From: Theristus sp. LFF4_11
Lineage: Eukaryota; Nematoda; Chromadorea; Monhysterida; Xyalidae
Length of the DNA: 64,000 nt
Assembly (NCBI GenBank): GCA_030248135.1
Contig: JASANC010004913.1
Location: 1 to 64,000 of the forward strand
Direction of reading: 5' to 3'
Part shown: piece by piece, positions 33,035 to 44,414 of the stretch
How positions within the stretch are numbered: the first letter of the stretch is position 1
How the letters are laid out: each line of letters starts with the position of its first letter
Position numbers and translations under genes: made by a program
The notes under the pieces: model-generated
Told to the model about the DNA's origin: nothing
Seen by the model: the letters and a program-made list of their open reading frames with translations, nothing else
Database searches by the model: none

Positions 33035-35931
33035 TCAGTTCTCTTGCATCAGTGCCTTTCTGAACACGTTCACCAATTGCTTCAACTCTTTCACGGTGTC
33101 CTCGGCAACGCATTGGACGATCTGCCCCTCAAACTCAACGAGGCAGCGATTTTTGCCGCGCATCACAGGCTCGCATTGTCTGAAGGTCTTCTTGTGTCTG
33201 CAACGATCACAACACTTGCGACACATGAAGTATTAAACAGTTCAAAGAAGTTAATCAATGTGCACTGTTGTAAAACGACCAGTTGCCAAAAGTTACTCAA
33301 CAATTTGTCGAGTCACCCAGTGTTCAGTGATGCTTATTGGTCAGCTCTTATCAGAAGTTACGGCATATATCTGGCAAGCCGTTTTATCTGGTACCGTATT
33401 ACCCCCAATAAACCCCCATGGGGGATTAATACGTCAGCGACTTTTAGGGGTGGGGGTTTATTGGTGGGGGGGGGGTTTATTTTACAAAAAATTCTAGGGG
33501 TGGGGGTTTGTTGAAAAATGGCAAAAATACATTGCATGGCAGGCAAGAAAGTCGCAGAAACTTCTACTCTACATAGAAATTTCCTTTTATAACAGCCTTT
33601 TGTAATGAAATTACTATTAACTCACCCATTTGGGGCCTTTGGTAGCACAATTTCATCATTTTCACTGCAACCAGCCACTGAATTCGCTGGGTATGTGTTT
33701 CAAACAGGTCTCCAATAATCCCCCATGGGGGATTATTTGTGGGGGGGGGGGATTATTCGGAAACTGGTCGGGGGGGTGGGGGTTTATTGGTGGGGGGATT
33801 AATGGTGGGGGGGGGTTTAATGGGGGTAATACGGTATGACCTATTTTTTTACACGTGTACCACTGAAATGACGTCATGTGCCGCCAAACATGCGCTTGCC
33901 GTTCACAGCAAACCAGACTTTCCGTTTAGCCGATTTCTTCCCGTAAACAAATGGTGAATGTCGAATCAGTCACACCAAACTGACATTTCAGTGCCTGTAC
34001 TTTGACAAACGGGCGTTTTTAAACCAAATGACGTCATTTTAGTCGGGACACGTTTGAATAAATCGACAATACTGAGGTGCACACGGTGCAGAGCGGACAC
34101 GATAAAAAGGAGAATGGCGAGTAGACGCATGCTACCGTTTGCAGACTGGTTATTCGGGCGAATTATTTTTGTTTTAGGAAATGAATGACATAAAATGTTT
34201 TTTTGTTTCTAGAGAGTTCAATACATTGTATATGGCTTTTTTTTAGTTAAAGCGAAAAAACAGTAAAGCTTACGTGGACAATGACAGTTTGCATTGTTGC
34301 ACCGTGTCGGTTAGATCGACCAAATGAGGACACACGGATGCGTCCGTGACTTGCCGACAGCTGTAAAAAATACACGCAAAGGCAGCATTTTATCAAGTTG
34401 CTTTAATCAATAAAAAATTGGTTAGCTGAACTACTGAGATCCATTTTATCCCACAGTAGATACACAAGTTGTACTGCAGTTTACAGAACCTTATTAGCTG
34501 ACACCACTGGAATCTATTTTAGCCATAATTGCACTCCCGCATAACATTTTTGGAGTTTGATTATGCTTCGAAATTGACAGCTTTTGGAACTTAAAAAGAG
34601 TCTGAACTGGTTTGCCTATCGACGACAACTTAATTGTCAGATGTGTTCTGTCAACCAACTCACAACTTATTCATCAATATCGTCGTCATGCCCGTCACAA
34701 AGCGTAAATTGTCTCCTTCGCACCCATCAGGCCGAAACGCAGCGAAACATCTTAGCTCGCCAATTGTCAAGAGCGTTGTCTTGTTGCAAAGTCCACTGAA
34801 ACGCAACGAAAGTTTACTAAACCGTGAGAATCTTCTGACAAGCTGGTGAGTAGTCGTTTCATTTGTTTTTCCTCACAAACTCTTGAGGCTCTAATTGGTA
34901 ATTAATGATGCCCAAGTTGAGTCCCAAGTGTTGCAGAAATAAATTGCACTGTTTACTACAGTTTCAGACCAGCAGGTTGTAGCTTCACCGACAGTACGCG
35001 GCAGGATCTGAACCCACGATCTGTCGAAAGCAAGGTGAACATGATAGCCACTGCGCTTTGCGCCGAGCCACGCGAGCTGTTCTGCTACATATGCTTGTGC
35101 AATAGTGTTCTTTTGTTGTTGGTGGGCCATAATATTAGCCATGTTCTATGCCCGTCATCAGATACGGATTGTTGTCCTTTAATCAGTTTTGCGCGCCTCC
35201 TCTCGAACCCCACTTGACTTGAGCAGAGCATTTTGTGTTTCAAAAAAACAAGCTTTACGTTTCGAAACTCAAGCACTCACGTCTGCTCCATGCAGTGTAT
35301 GGCGTGCGTGACAAAGTCCGCCTGGCACTTTGACGCCCGCGCAAAAATTCGTTCGCAATCCTCGGCCGCTATTATCGGCGACCCACTCGGTTGAGCGGTG
35401 TCCGTTTCCATATCGACATCGTCGACGGTGTTCGGTTTTTTCTTTGGCAGTGGCGGCGGACGGGGCCGCTGAGCAGGCGGATGCGCCGTTGTTGTCCCGT
35501 ACTGGCCGACTTTGACCGGTTGAACCGGCGGAAAACTTGAAACGGTCTCATCAGTTGCTTCGGTTTCGGTCGGCTGGTACGAGCGGTTTGCGCAACAGCC
35601 AGTCAGAAATACCTGAAACTTTTTTGTAAATTCGTGAAACATATTTCGATGATATGCATACATTACTTTCCAAAAGTCTGTTCATACTGACGTACACTGA
35701 CGTACGTCGACGTACCAAGATTCATCCCCGTAATAACGCTAGACGTAAGTGCCGTGTCGTACAAATCTACGTCTGAATGAACGTTAGCCCACTAATTCTG
35801 ACATGACGTGACACTACGTGCCGTCTACGCACGCGTCATTATGCGTCAGCATGAAAGTTTCCGTGTAAAGATCAATTAAATCAATCCAAACCACTGACCA
35901 GTGAAAATATGCGAACACATGTAACCTTCAT
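33035..35931 (-). CDS. Cysteine-rich secreted protein, copy A (204 aa, four exons)
   Basis: Exons: 35931-35899, 35612-35281, 34360-34274, 33197-33035; all phases agree. Exon 1 joined to exon 2 gives a signal peptide (MKVTCVRIFSL|VFLTGCCA). Next comes a Pro/Thr/Glu-rich linker of about 70 residues (RPPPLPKKK, acidic DDVDMET). The folded part then shows DC-x9-KC-x10-C, then C-x8-C-x12-C (ending VQQC), then QC-x9-RC-x10-QC and a charged amphipathic C-terminus. It is homologous to the gene at 40096-41007, with the same intron phases and an 87-base exon in both. The spacing recalls cysteine-rich extracellular domains expanded in nematodes (DUF19-like), but I cannot confirm membership. The intron 33198-34273 has taken two MITEs and the intron 34361-35280 a SINE. 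Confidence 0.75.
33388..33838. mobile_element. TACCGTATTACCCCC element, copy 1
   Basis: About 450 bases with ends TACCGTATTACCCCC and GGGGGTAATACGGTA, TA at both borders. The interior has blocks of polyC/polyG with ATTAAT/TTTATTGG words around a 190-base core. The inverted copy is at 39567-40022. It lies in an intron of the gene at 33035-35931. Confidence 0.85.
33849..34060. mobile_element. TGACGTCA-ended MITE, copy 2
   Basis: Reverse complement of 27322-27531 across its full length with few changes. It lies immediately beside the polyC/polyG element, in the same intron. Confidence 0.8.
34905..35085 (-). repeat. Probable tRNA-derived SINE
   Basis: Read on the minus strand, the head has an A-box-like GCGCAGTGGCTATCA and, about 40 bases on, GTGGGTTCAGATCC, a near match to the RNA polymerase III B box (GGTTCGANNCC). 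The lack of a foldable acceptor stem argues for a SINE rather than a tRNA gene. It is in the intron 34361-35280. Confidence 0.5.
35677..35861. mobile_element. MITE of the CGTCA/ACGT-rich family, copy 3
   Basis: Left end GTTCATACTGACGTACACTGACGTA; the right end is the inverse of a CTTTCATGCTGACGCAT sequence. Core rich in ACGTC and GACGT. More diverged than copies 1 and 2. It lies in the intron between exons 35931-35899 and 35612-35281. Confidence 0.6.
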
Positions 35932-36191
35932 TGAGCTGTTAAAATAAACCGCGCCACTCTCAAATTCACAAACAACAGCAAAAACGTCTATATCATGAAC
36001 TACTTCTCAATTTCTTGTTGCATTGCCTGTGAAAAAAATCACAGCTGAAATAAAAAGATAGAGTCAATTGCAAACCAGTTTTCCATAAAGATAAAAAACC
36101 GCCACACCACTTTCCATGACAATTTCTGCACATACAGCTATGTACATTTCCAAGGACACATTTATTTGAGCCAGTTATAGTTTCATTAGAA

Positions 36192-36256
36192 GAGGGAAGG
36201 GAAGGGGTGGGAGGGGGGGTTTAGGGGGGGAAAAAAAGGGGGGGGGGGGGGAGGGG

Positions 36257-36290
<34 letters not shown>

Positions 36291-36312
36291 AGGGAGGGGG
36301 GGGGGGAGAGGA
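36192..36312. repeat. G-homopolymer tract
   Basis: About 120 bases almost entirely G with a few A and T, including an uninterrupted run of about 30. It could form G-quadruplexes and abuts the left tip of the foldback element. Confidence 0.9.
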
Positions 36313-38854
36313 GAACAAACTGAATCAGATCCACTATTTTTGATTAAATTTAGCTAATTTTTAGTTGTGCCCTGAAATTCTGGCTTGTACGACAGAGATT
36401 TTAAAAAAGCGCCCGGCTCTAACGGTTTCAGAAAATTTCGCAATAACAGAAAGATAGCCCAGATTGTGGGCTTTACGATGATGCTAAAATCGTGCCCCGT
36501 TATTACTTTTTGGCTATTTTAAATTAGTTTTCCGCCGGCCTGGTGGCCAAAAATGTCGAAAAACGGCTTTTTGGCTATATTTTCCTAACTCTTGTCTGCC
36601 AGGGTCATCGCATTCTGCTCTAAACTTGCTGACGTGACCTTCTGCTGTACTCTGAGTAAGTTTGATTTTCTAAATGACAAAATGGAAACTCCATCCAAGC
36701 AAAAATATGGCTGTTTTTCAATCGATTTTGGCCGAAAATCACGTGACTACCGGCTGTTACCACTGATACTGAGAACTATGGAGATTGTTATGTTGGTAGA
36801 AAGTTAAGCTAACTCTTTAGATACAATGTGGTACTCAGATTGTGACCAGTCATAAATTACTGAGTTTGTAAAAGCTTTTTTTGCTTCATCAAATGTGGCA
36901 AATATAGCCAAAAATACTGTTTTTCGCATGCTTTTATGTGTACTCATGTACAGGGTATTTCCTAGTGTGACGACAAATTGCGGAGCAACGGTGACAAAAT
37001 CCAAGAACGTGTATTAAAGCAACTTTTTGCGCTGAATCCGAAAAAAATGGTACCGTTGTTAAATTTTGCTACAGTAACCCAACATTCAGGATTTTTGGTC
37101 TTTTGGGTTGTTTCTGGTCCGTATGGTGTTATACTTGAACTAATAAGACTAAATTTAGTATCAATCAGTTCTCTTTAATCAGATAATCAGTTTTAATTTA
37201 ATACCGTAATCATATCGTAACTGCCGTAACCCGAAAAGCACGCTTTTTACCATTTTAACCATTTTTAAGCTTGAAAGTGGTATTTTTTATTCCTGTAGTG
37301 ATCTTGAAAGAAAGTTCTAGTCAAATTCAGCATCAATCGACTCCCCCTGTGGTCAGTTCTATAAAAAGTGAATAGTGCTTGAAAAGTGAATAACTCCAGG
37401 GTGTCCCAAAATTTAGACCTTGACAAAATCCGGTTGAATACTTGAACCACAAGTTCATCTTTGCCCGACGTTTCCCATTGATTGGATTGATATTTCTAAT
37501 TTCCACGCAAAACTGTTTGTCTTTGAAGCTCACGTCTCGATTATTTTTCCAGAATTTCTCAAAGACTAACTTTTGGAACACCCTGGAGTAAAAATGTTCA
37601 CTTTTCAAACACTATTCACTTTTATAGAACTGACCACTGATCAGCCAGAACAACTTTAATTCAGATACCGTAGTTATTACTTAATACCGTGTTTAAAATT
37701 GATAAAAACTACGGTACTGAATGAAAGTTGTTCAGCTGATCACGGGGAGTCGATTGATAGCAACTGTGGCTAGATTCGTTCTAGTATAACACCGCATGGA
37801 CCAAAAAAGCCAATTTCAGGCCTGAAAATGGTGAAAATAGGTAACATACCGTGCTTTAAGGGTTACGGTAGTCAAGCTATAGTTACGGTATTTGAATGAA
37901 AGGTGTTCACCTGACCAAGTGTAACTGATTGTTACCAAATTTGATTCGAATGATACTAGTTCGAAAAACTAAAACACTACAGGATTGCCATTTTCAAGCC
38001 TAAAAATGGTTAAACATGGTAAAAATTGTGATCTACGGGTTACGGTAGTTACGATATGGTTACGGTATTTAAATTTCCATTATTCGCCTAATCAAGGGGA
38101 GCCGTGATACTAAATTTGACCTGATCAGTTTTAGTATAACACCACACAGACCAGAAACAACCCAAAAGGGCAAAAAAACTAAACATCGTGAATATAGCAC
38201 CCTGTACACGGACGGACACATCAAAATATTCGAAAAACGACTATTTTTTGCTATATTTGCCACATTTGGTGAAGCAAATAAAGCTTTTACAAACTCAGTA
38301 ATTTATGACTGGTCACAATCTGAGTACCACATTGTATCTAAAGAGTTAGCTTAACTTTCTACCAACATAACAATCTCCATAGTTCTCAGTATCAGTGGTA
38401 ACAGCCGGTAGTCACGTGATTTTCGGCCAAAATCGGTCGAAAAACAGCCATATTTTTGCTTGGATGGAGTTTCCATTGGGTCATTTAAAAAATCAAACTT
38501 ACTCAGAGTACAGCAGAAGGTCACGTCAGCAAGTTTAGAGCAGAATGCGATGACCCTGGCAGACAAGAGTTAGGAAAATATGGCAAAAAAACCGGTTTTT
38601 CGACATTTTTGGCCACCAGGCCGGCGGAAAACTATTTTAAAATAGCCAAAAAGTAATAACGGGGCACGATTTTGGCATCATCCTAAAGCCCAAAATCTGG
38701 GCTATCTTTCTGTTATTGCGAAATTTTTTGAAACCGTTAGAGCCGGGCGCTTTTTTAAAATCTTTTTCGTACAAGGCAGAGTTTCAGGGCACAACTAAAA
38801 ATTTGCTAAATTTAATCAAAAAGTAGTGGATATAATTCAGTTTGTTCTCCTCTT
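36307..38854. mobile_element. 2.5-kb foldback (long inverted repeat) element
   Basis: The tips are AGAGGAGAACAAACTGAA at left and its inverse at 38837-38854. The outer arms (about 36307-36940 and 38230-38854) are roughly 90% alike by eye over 620 bases. Similarity continues inward in patches to a centre near 37490, with tandem TACGGTA-containing units of about 175-200 bases on the right arm. No protein-coding capacity. It lies between the two paralogous secreted-protein genes. Confidence 0.82.
37394..37588. mobile_element. 195-bp MITE at the centre of the foldback
   Basis: Ends CTCCAGGGTGTCCCAAAATT and the complement of its right end CTCCAGGGTGTTCCAAAAGT form an inverted repeat of about 22 bases bordered by TAA. 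GGGTGTCC ends are typical of some Tc1/mariner groups. The foldback arms continue on both sides (CTATAAAAAGTGAATAGTG and its inverse). Confidence 0.7.
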
Positions 38855-38859
38855 TCACG

Positions 38860-39560
38860 TGGTCACCTCGGATTTGCGTAAAATTGCTTTAAAAGCCCAA
38901 AAAATGCAAATCGACGATCGGTCGCCGGAGTCACCGGCGCCCGTTGGCCAACACATAAAATGGCCATAACTCGGGTTACGGTAGGTGTTTGGCCGAAAAA
39001 TTTTGTGCGCTTACTCAGGACACTTAGTAGGATCGTTTTAGCCCAAAATGTCAAAATTCCATTTTTTGGCCATCGAGCGCTAGTCATACCGCTGTTATGT
39101 GCAAGACGTTTTAAAATTAATTCCAGTGTGACTTTAAATGAATAAGATACGAGCCCATCGATGTTAAACGCCAGCTGTTCAGTGCTAAAACCGGCTGAAA
39201 AACCAAGCACATCAACACTTCACTTGCGAGACAGTTTTTTACATCACCACATCACCGACAACGTTTTTATGATGCATGAACATACGGATGCTGGTGATGC
39301 GGATCAGCACTAAATCAACATGCAGCCAATCAACAGTTCACATGCCTGTTGATGTGCAAGATGTGCACATCTCATCTTTTGATGAGATGATAACAGAGAA
39401 ATGACTCCGAGAGCCTGTTTTTCGATCAACAGTGCATCTGTGGTATCAACAAGTCATCTTTGGTATCTATGAAAAATCTTCCTCCGATCAATCTTATCAG
39501 ACAACAAGTTTTCCCTGTGAAAACAAATTATATGAAACAGAGATAGTTCAGGTTCAGTAC
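38860..39560. other. No gene seen
   Basis: Contains a dense set of ATCAACA/CATCTT/GATGAGATGA words at 39200-39480 that can pair with one another. No exon. Confidence 0.35.
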
Positions 39561-39566
39561 ATACCG

Positions 39567-40022
39567 TATGACCCCCATTAAACCCCCCCCACCATTAATC
39601 CCCCCCCCCACCAATAAACCCCCCCCGACCAGTTTCTGAATAATCCCCCCCACAAATAATCCCCCATGGGGGATTATTGGAGACCTGTTTGAAACACATA
39701 CCCAGCGAATTCAGTGGCTGGTTGCAGTGAAAATGATGAAATTGTGCTACCAAAGGCCCCAAATGGGTGAGTTAATAGTAATTTCATTACAAAAGGCTGT
39801 TATAAAAGGAAATTTCTATGTAGAGTAGAAGTTTCTGCGACTTTCTTGCCTGCCATGCAATGTATTTTTGCCATTTTTCAACAAACCCCCACCCCTAGAT
39901 TTTTTTTGTAAATAAACCCCCCCCCCCCCACCAATCATCCCCCCCCCCCACCAATAAACCCCCACCCCTAAAAGTCGCTGACGTATTAATCCCCCATGGG
40001 GGTTTATTGGGGGTAATACGGT
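39567..40022. mobile_element. TACCGTATTACCCCC element, copy 2 (inverted)
   Basis: Reverse complement of 33388-33838, with the same core and the same CCCCATGGGGG palindromes. The left end reads TACCGTATGACCCCC. Homopolymer lengths differ between copies. Confidence 0.85.
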
Positions 40023-40095
40023 ACATATTTACAAAACTGTCATCAGTTTTTTAACAGAAGTTCAGATTTAGCGCCAAAATCTTGAATAGAACACT

Positions 40096-41007
40096 TTAAT
40101 CCTTGCCGCGCAGTCCAAAACTGTACTCGCCAAAACCCCTTCGGAAGATTTTCACCAATTTTCGCAACTTTTTCACTTTGTTCTTCGCAATACAGTAGAC
40201 AATCCGTTGTTCAAACAGGACGGTGCACCTATTTTTACCCTCCATAAACGGCTTGCATTGGTGGAATGTGGATTTGAACCTGAAACATAACATAATGACG
40301 TTAACTGGCCCGGTTTGCACACGGCATACAACATCATGATCTTTATAAAAGTCATTTTCAACATAAAAGCATCATCAGTCTGGTCAATTAGTCTGAAACT
40401 ACTGTACGGTCCTACTCTATAACATGTCCAACTAGCTGTTTGGTCGATGCATGTGCATTCTGCGCATGGATTCCTATGGAGGCGGAGTTTCGTTTGCCCA
40501 GAATCCATGCGTCACGTGACCACCAACCACGTTTTAGAGTTGGACTGTAAATACACGCGACAATCAACAGAAACACGTCTTCCATACTTTGAGAGGTCTT
40601 GTCTGCATTGTTGTACGACTTCTTGAAGTTTCTCGGCATGTTGACACGTGGACACGTTGATGTCGTCGCGACAACTGAACAAGTTTCAGAAGAGAAGAAA
40701 CCAAGGTGACAAAACGAAAACACAATTCTCCAAAACTTCGAGCTGAAAGCTCTCATCAAACAACAAAAAAAATAAAAGTTCAACACGATACTTTCATGAT
40801 GAAACATGTGATTTGAGAAAAAATGCAATTAGCAGGCACACTGTAGGACTTTGCGCAACAACAAAAACAACGTACAGCGGCTGCGTGACGAACTCCGTCA
40901 TGGCCCGAATAAACTTCAAACTGTTGTCGACGCAAGCTTCCGATTGGAACTGCTTGAAGCAGTCCATTTCATCAACGTCTAACAGCATTGTTGTTTTGCA
41001 CATTGTT
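40096..41007 (-). CDS. Cysteine-rich secreted protein, copy B (5' end unresolved)
   Basis: Exons: 41007-40876, 40674-40588, 40279-40096 (stop); phases agree. The order of cysteine blocks matches the gene at 33035-35931: DC-x8-AC, then C-x8-C-x12-C ending VQQC in an 87-base exon, then QC-x9-RC-x10-YC and a Lys/Arg-rich C-terminus. The block GKNRC is identical in both. The last exon carries an extra basic tail (RRGFGEYSFGLRGKD). No signal-peptide exon was found upstream with matching phase. A hydrophobic 23-codon frame near 41246-41170 and another start near 41651 were considered and do not join cleanly. Expected to be secreted by analogy with copy A. Confidence 0.68.
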
Positions 41008-41009
41008 CT

Positions 41010-42520
41010 AGCAGAAAGTAATCGCAAACCATTATTATTGCCTATTTTCAACTTCAATTAACGTAAATTTCAATTTTTGTAGAAGCTATAGCTTGCTAAC
41101 ACAATTCTTAGAACTCAGAGAGAGAATGGTCGTCCAAACACAAGTCCTATCCTTATGCATCTAGTAAAGAAGCGCAACGAGCATACAGTTTAAACAGTTT
41201 AAAAAAGACAAGGAAGATCGTGTATGCGACATCGTGTTAAGCGTACAGGCAATGTCTACTGGGGCACCGGCTTGCTAAATGAATACTCAGTTTCACCTGC
41301 TCTGTATGCAGTGCAGCGCGTGGGTGTGTTTTAAACCCTATGCGTCAGTGTCAGCACATAACAGGTGCTTCAGGTCTGGGATACGAGATTAGGAACCTTT
41401 TTAAGATTACTGATTACGTTCTCTTTTGGTTTTTTGATTCGCTAGCTGATATACTGCAATTGGCACTCTGCTTTAAAAAACCCGAAAAACCTTGAAACGA
41501 TCGGCACTGTTGGGCATGAGTGCCGCGAGACGATACGATGGCGGAGACACATTGCTGTCGTAGCTGGTGGCCGACAATTGGCGGACGACGGTGAATATCT
41601 GGACATACCAGCGGATAAAGACCCGAGAAAAATTTTCAAACATTTTTTGCTGACTGTTATGGTATTGATTGTTTTTGACCGAGAACGTTGTAAAACGTTG
41701 TAAAACGTTATCCGCTAGTTTTACAGATTATCAAAGAAAACCAAAAAAGTCATTTGCAAACCCACCACAACAACAAGCAACGATATTGGCAGTTTCATAA
41801 CTGACGGTTGAAATGTACAAAAAACTGTTGATGTGAATGTTTCAAACAGAAATTCTTCGCGTATTTTAGCTTAGCTTGTTTGTGATTTTTGACTTTCAGC
41901 ATGCGTTAATTGATTAAATTTGATGAATTGCAGCGACGTGCAAAAACTGGTTATGTGAGAACATTTAAGCCAGTCTACGTGAAGATACATGTCGGGGTCA
42001 TTTGGGCAGCTCGTTTTTGCAGTTGAACATATATGTATGTATGCTATTGTCATGCTTGACTGAATTAAGAATGTGCTTTATGATTTTTGATGCCGGTCTG
42101 AAAAGTTCGATGACATTTTTTAAAGTAAAGGTAATCAAATCAGCAGCTGCAAAGAATAATTACACATACCATTTGTTTTATCCGTTTAAACAAGTTTTTC
42201 ATTGTTGACATTTTATCAGCGATTTAAGGAAATTAGTTTGCTGTACATGTATGTTATCGTTAACGATGTTAAGAGCATGTTAGTCAGTTTATCAACTGAT
42301 CATACGTTATTTAGGTTGGCGTTGAAGACAAGAAATATAAAAACGCAAGCATGTTCGCAGTGATTAGTTGCAACAGCAGTTGTTTGACAGTAGTGGTCTC
42401 CTACGTCAACAGTTTTCGATTTCAATATTTTCGTGTCTCACCCATCCACCAAAAACTCACATGTTCTGCAATAAACGTTTACAGACAAAAAAACAAAACC
42501 GACTAGGATCAAAATTTACT
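41010..42520. other. No confident gene
   Basis: A minus-strand frame from about 41651 to 41482 (start MFENFSRVF) has coding-like composition but no partner exon. The rest is AT-rich. Confidence 0.3.
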
Positions 42521-42525
42521 TTCAG

Positions 42526-42692
42526 TGCGCGAAATTTTTGAAGGTACCCTTCTTCAGAAAACAAAACAAAATGAACAACTGATTGCCAACCTGCAAATGT
42601 CAAATGAATATAACAAAACCATACACAACAATCTCACTGCCATCACTTTCATAGATTATATAAATAGACTGGAACACGTCAACAAGAAATAA
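42526..42692 (+). CDS. Terminal exon of an unidentified gene
   Basis: After the acceptor TTTACTTTCAG there are 55 open codons and a TAA. The peptide is Leu/Asn/Gln/Lys-rich and looks like a coiled coil (LLQKTKQNEQLIANLQ, then INRLEHVNKK). It needs two leftover bases from the previous exon, i.e. a phase-1 donor. The short frame starting at 42351 (MFAVISCNSSC) could join through a GTGTCT donor, which is not proven. Function unknown. Confidence 0.45.
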
Positions 42693-42699
42693 ATGCAAC

Positions 42700-44410
42700 C
42701 ATGAACGAAATCTGATGTCTGAACAACAAAAACAATGAAAATCACACATGGGTACATTAAATCGGCATGTAAACAAGAAAGTCGCGTGTATTATGTTATT
42801 TTTTATATTACTGGTGGATCATTAATCACACGCAAAATGCCACTTTTCTGGCCAACCGAAATTTTTATGCCAAAAAACCGATTCCATTTTTTGAATGTTA
42901 TTGCTGCGTCTAATTGCATTTTGATAAAGAAATTACGTGCGCACGTAACCACAAACATTACAACACACGGCACACACATGAAATTGAAGCAAATACACGC
43001 CTATGTATGTACAACGACAATGATGATCGGTAAAAACCAAAACACGTATCATATTGTTTCTGCATTTCAAGTTTTTTCTTCAAACAACATACTTGACGAA
43101 TAATGGTGAAACATGTGTGAGTCCTGTTGCAAAGAAAAGTACGAAAATCTCAAGACAAGATCAAGATTTTGCGGGATTGCGCCATCGATTAATGCATGTG
43201 CGATTGAGAATTTAGAACAAACGCATGCACAGACACGAGAGCACGTAACAATATGTGAACGCAACATTATCTGCCAGCCACCCATCCTTAAACATTGACC
43301 CGTCGCGGGCAGCTGCACGGTGTTGCAAAAGTTTCACCACGCCACACACTTCGTTATTCCATTTGGAAAATATTATTCATTGTTTATTGTAAAACTATTC
43401 TTACTGTAAATAGTTTCTTGTATTTCCTTATGTCAATCGAATAATTATCTACAAAAACACCGTGAGTTCAAGTGAGAAGAGGAAAAAGATCAGTGCATGT
43501 TGCAACCAGCCGAAATGATTTTTAAAATAACATTATTGCGTCTGGGGATACACCCAGTAAAATATCGTGAATCATCCTTTAAAGTCGAAACTTTTGCGCG
43601 TGCGCGTATTCTGCGACGCGAACCTGAGCGCACAACTTTTGTATCTTGCTCTCCTGAGCCCTCCCGTAACTCCAGACGAGAGATATAACAGGATAATTTT
43701 GTGAAAACTTTGCGTCTGACGCGTGTGCGGTGAGAACTTCCTTTGTGCGTGCATGCAGGCGTTTATGTGCACAATGCTCAAATCGTGCACCGCAGATGAT
43801 TATCCAGGCTGATAATTTTTCGAAATTTTGGCGTGGGTGCGTTATTTTCCGCTCGCTTTGATTTTCACGTTGTGTGTTTGAATTGTTGTGATTACAATAT
43901 ATGAAGTGTTTGTTGTTTGCACATATGTCTTTTCACAGCAAAAGTTAAGAGCACAACGTTTTAAAATTGTGATTGTTATGTCTTCAAAACGTATTGTTGT
44001 TGGGCTGGCGCAACCAAAACAACCCAACAATAACATTTAACCAAAAAATTCTTTTGTGTGAAATGCCGTTATGACCCCTTTGAAGTTTTACATGATTTTT
44101 CGGTTCACCCAAGTACAGGAGGACGCTGGTGGCTCACTAACTACAAACGCACTCACCGTAAAACACACTATTTGTGTGTTGAAAACTTCACGACATTGCC
44201 ATTGTGTTCACATTGTTTATAGTTTCTCAAAAAAACTCTAAAAGTGCATTGCAACAGCACAACAAGGCACCAATCAGTGCATAATAATTGAGCATGAGCG
44301 TTAACTGTTTTCGCAATCAACACCGTTGGCCTCTTAAAGACGTCTCTACTTTAACCAATCGAAACAAAACTACCTGTTACGTAATATATTCTTGATTACC
44401 CACACCGTGA
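42700..44410. other. No confident gene
   Basis: Open frames at 42735-43103 and 43572-43790 have no splice or motif support. Confidence 0.3.
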
Positions 44411-44414
44411 GACG

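Noticed and set aside
35000..35085. Functional tRNA gene
   Set aside because: Promoter-box-like words are present but no acceptor stem or clear anticodon arm can be formed.
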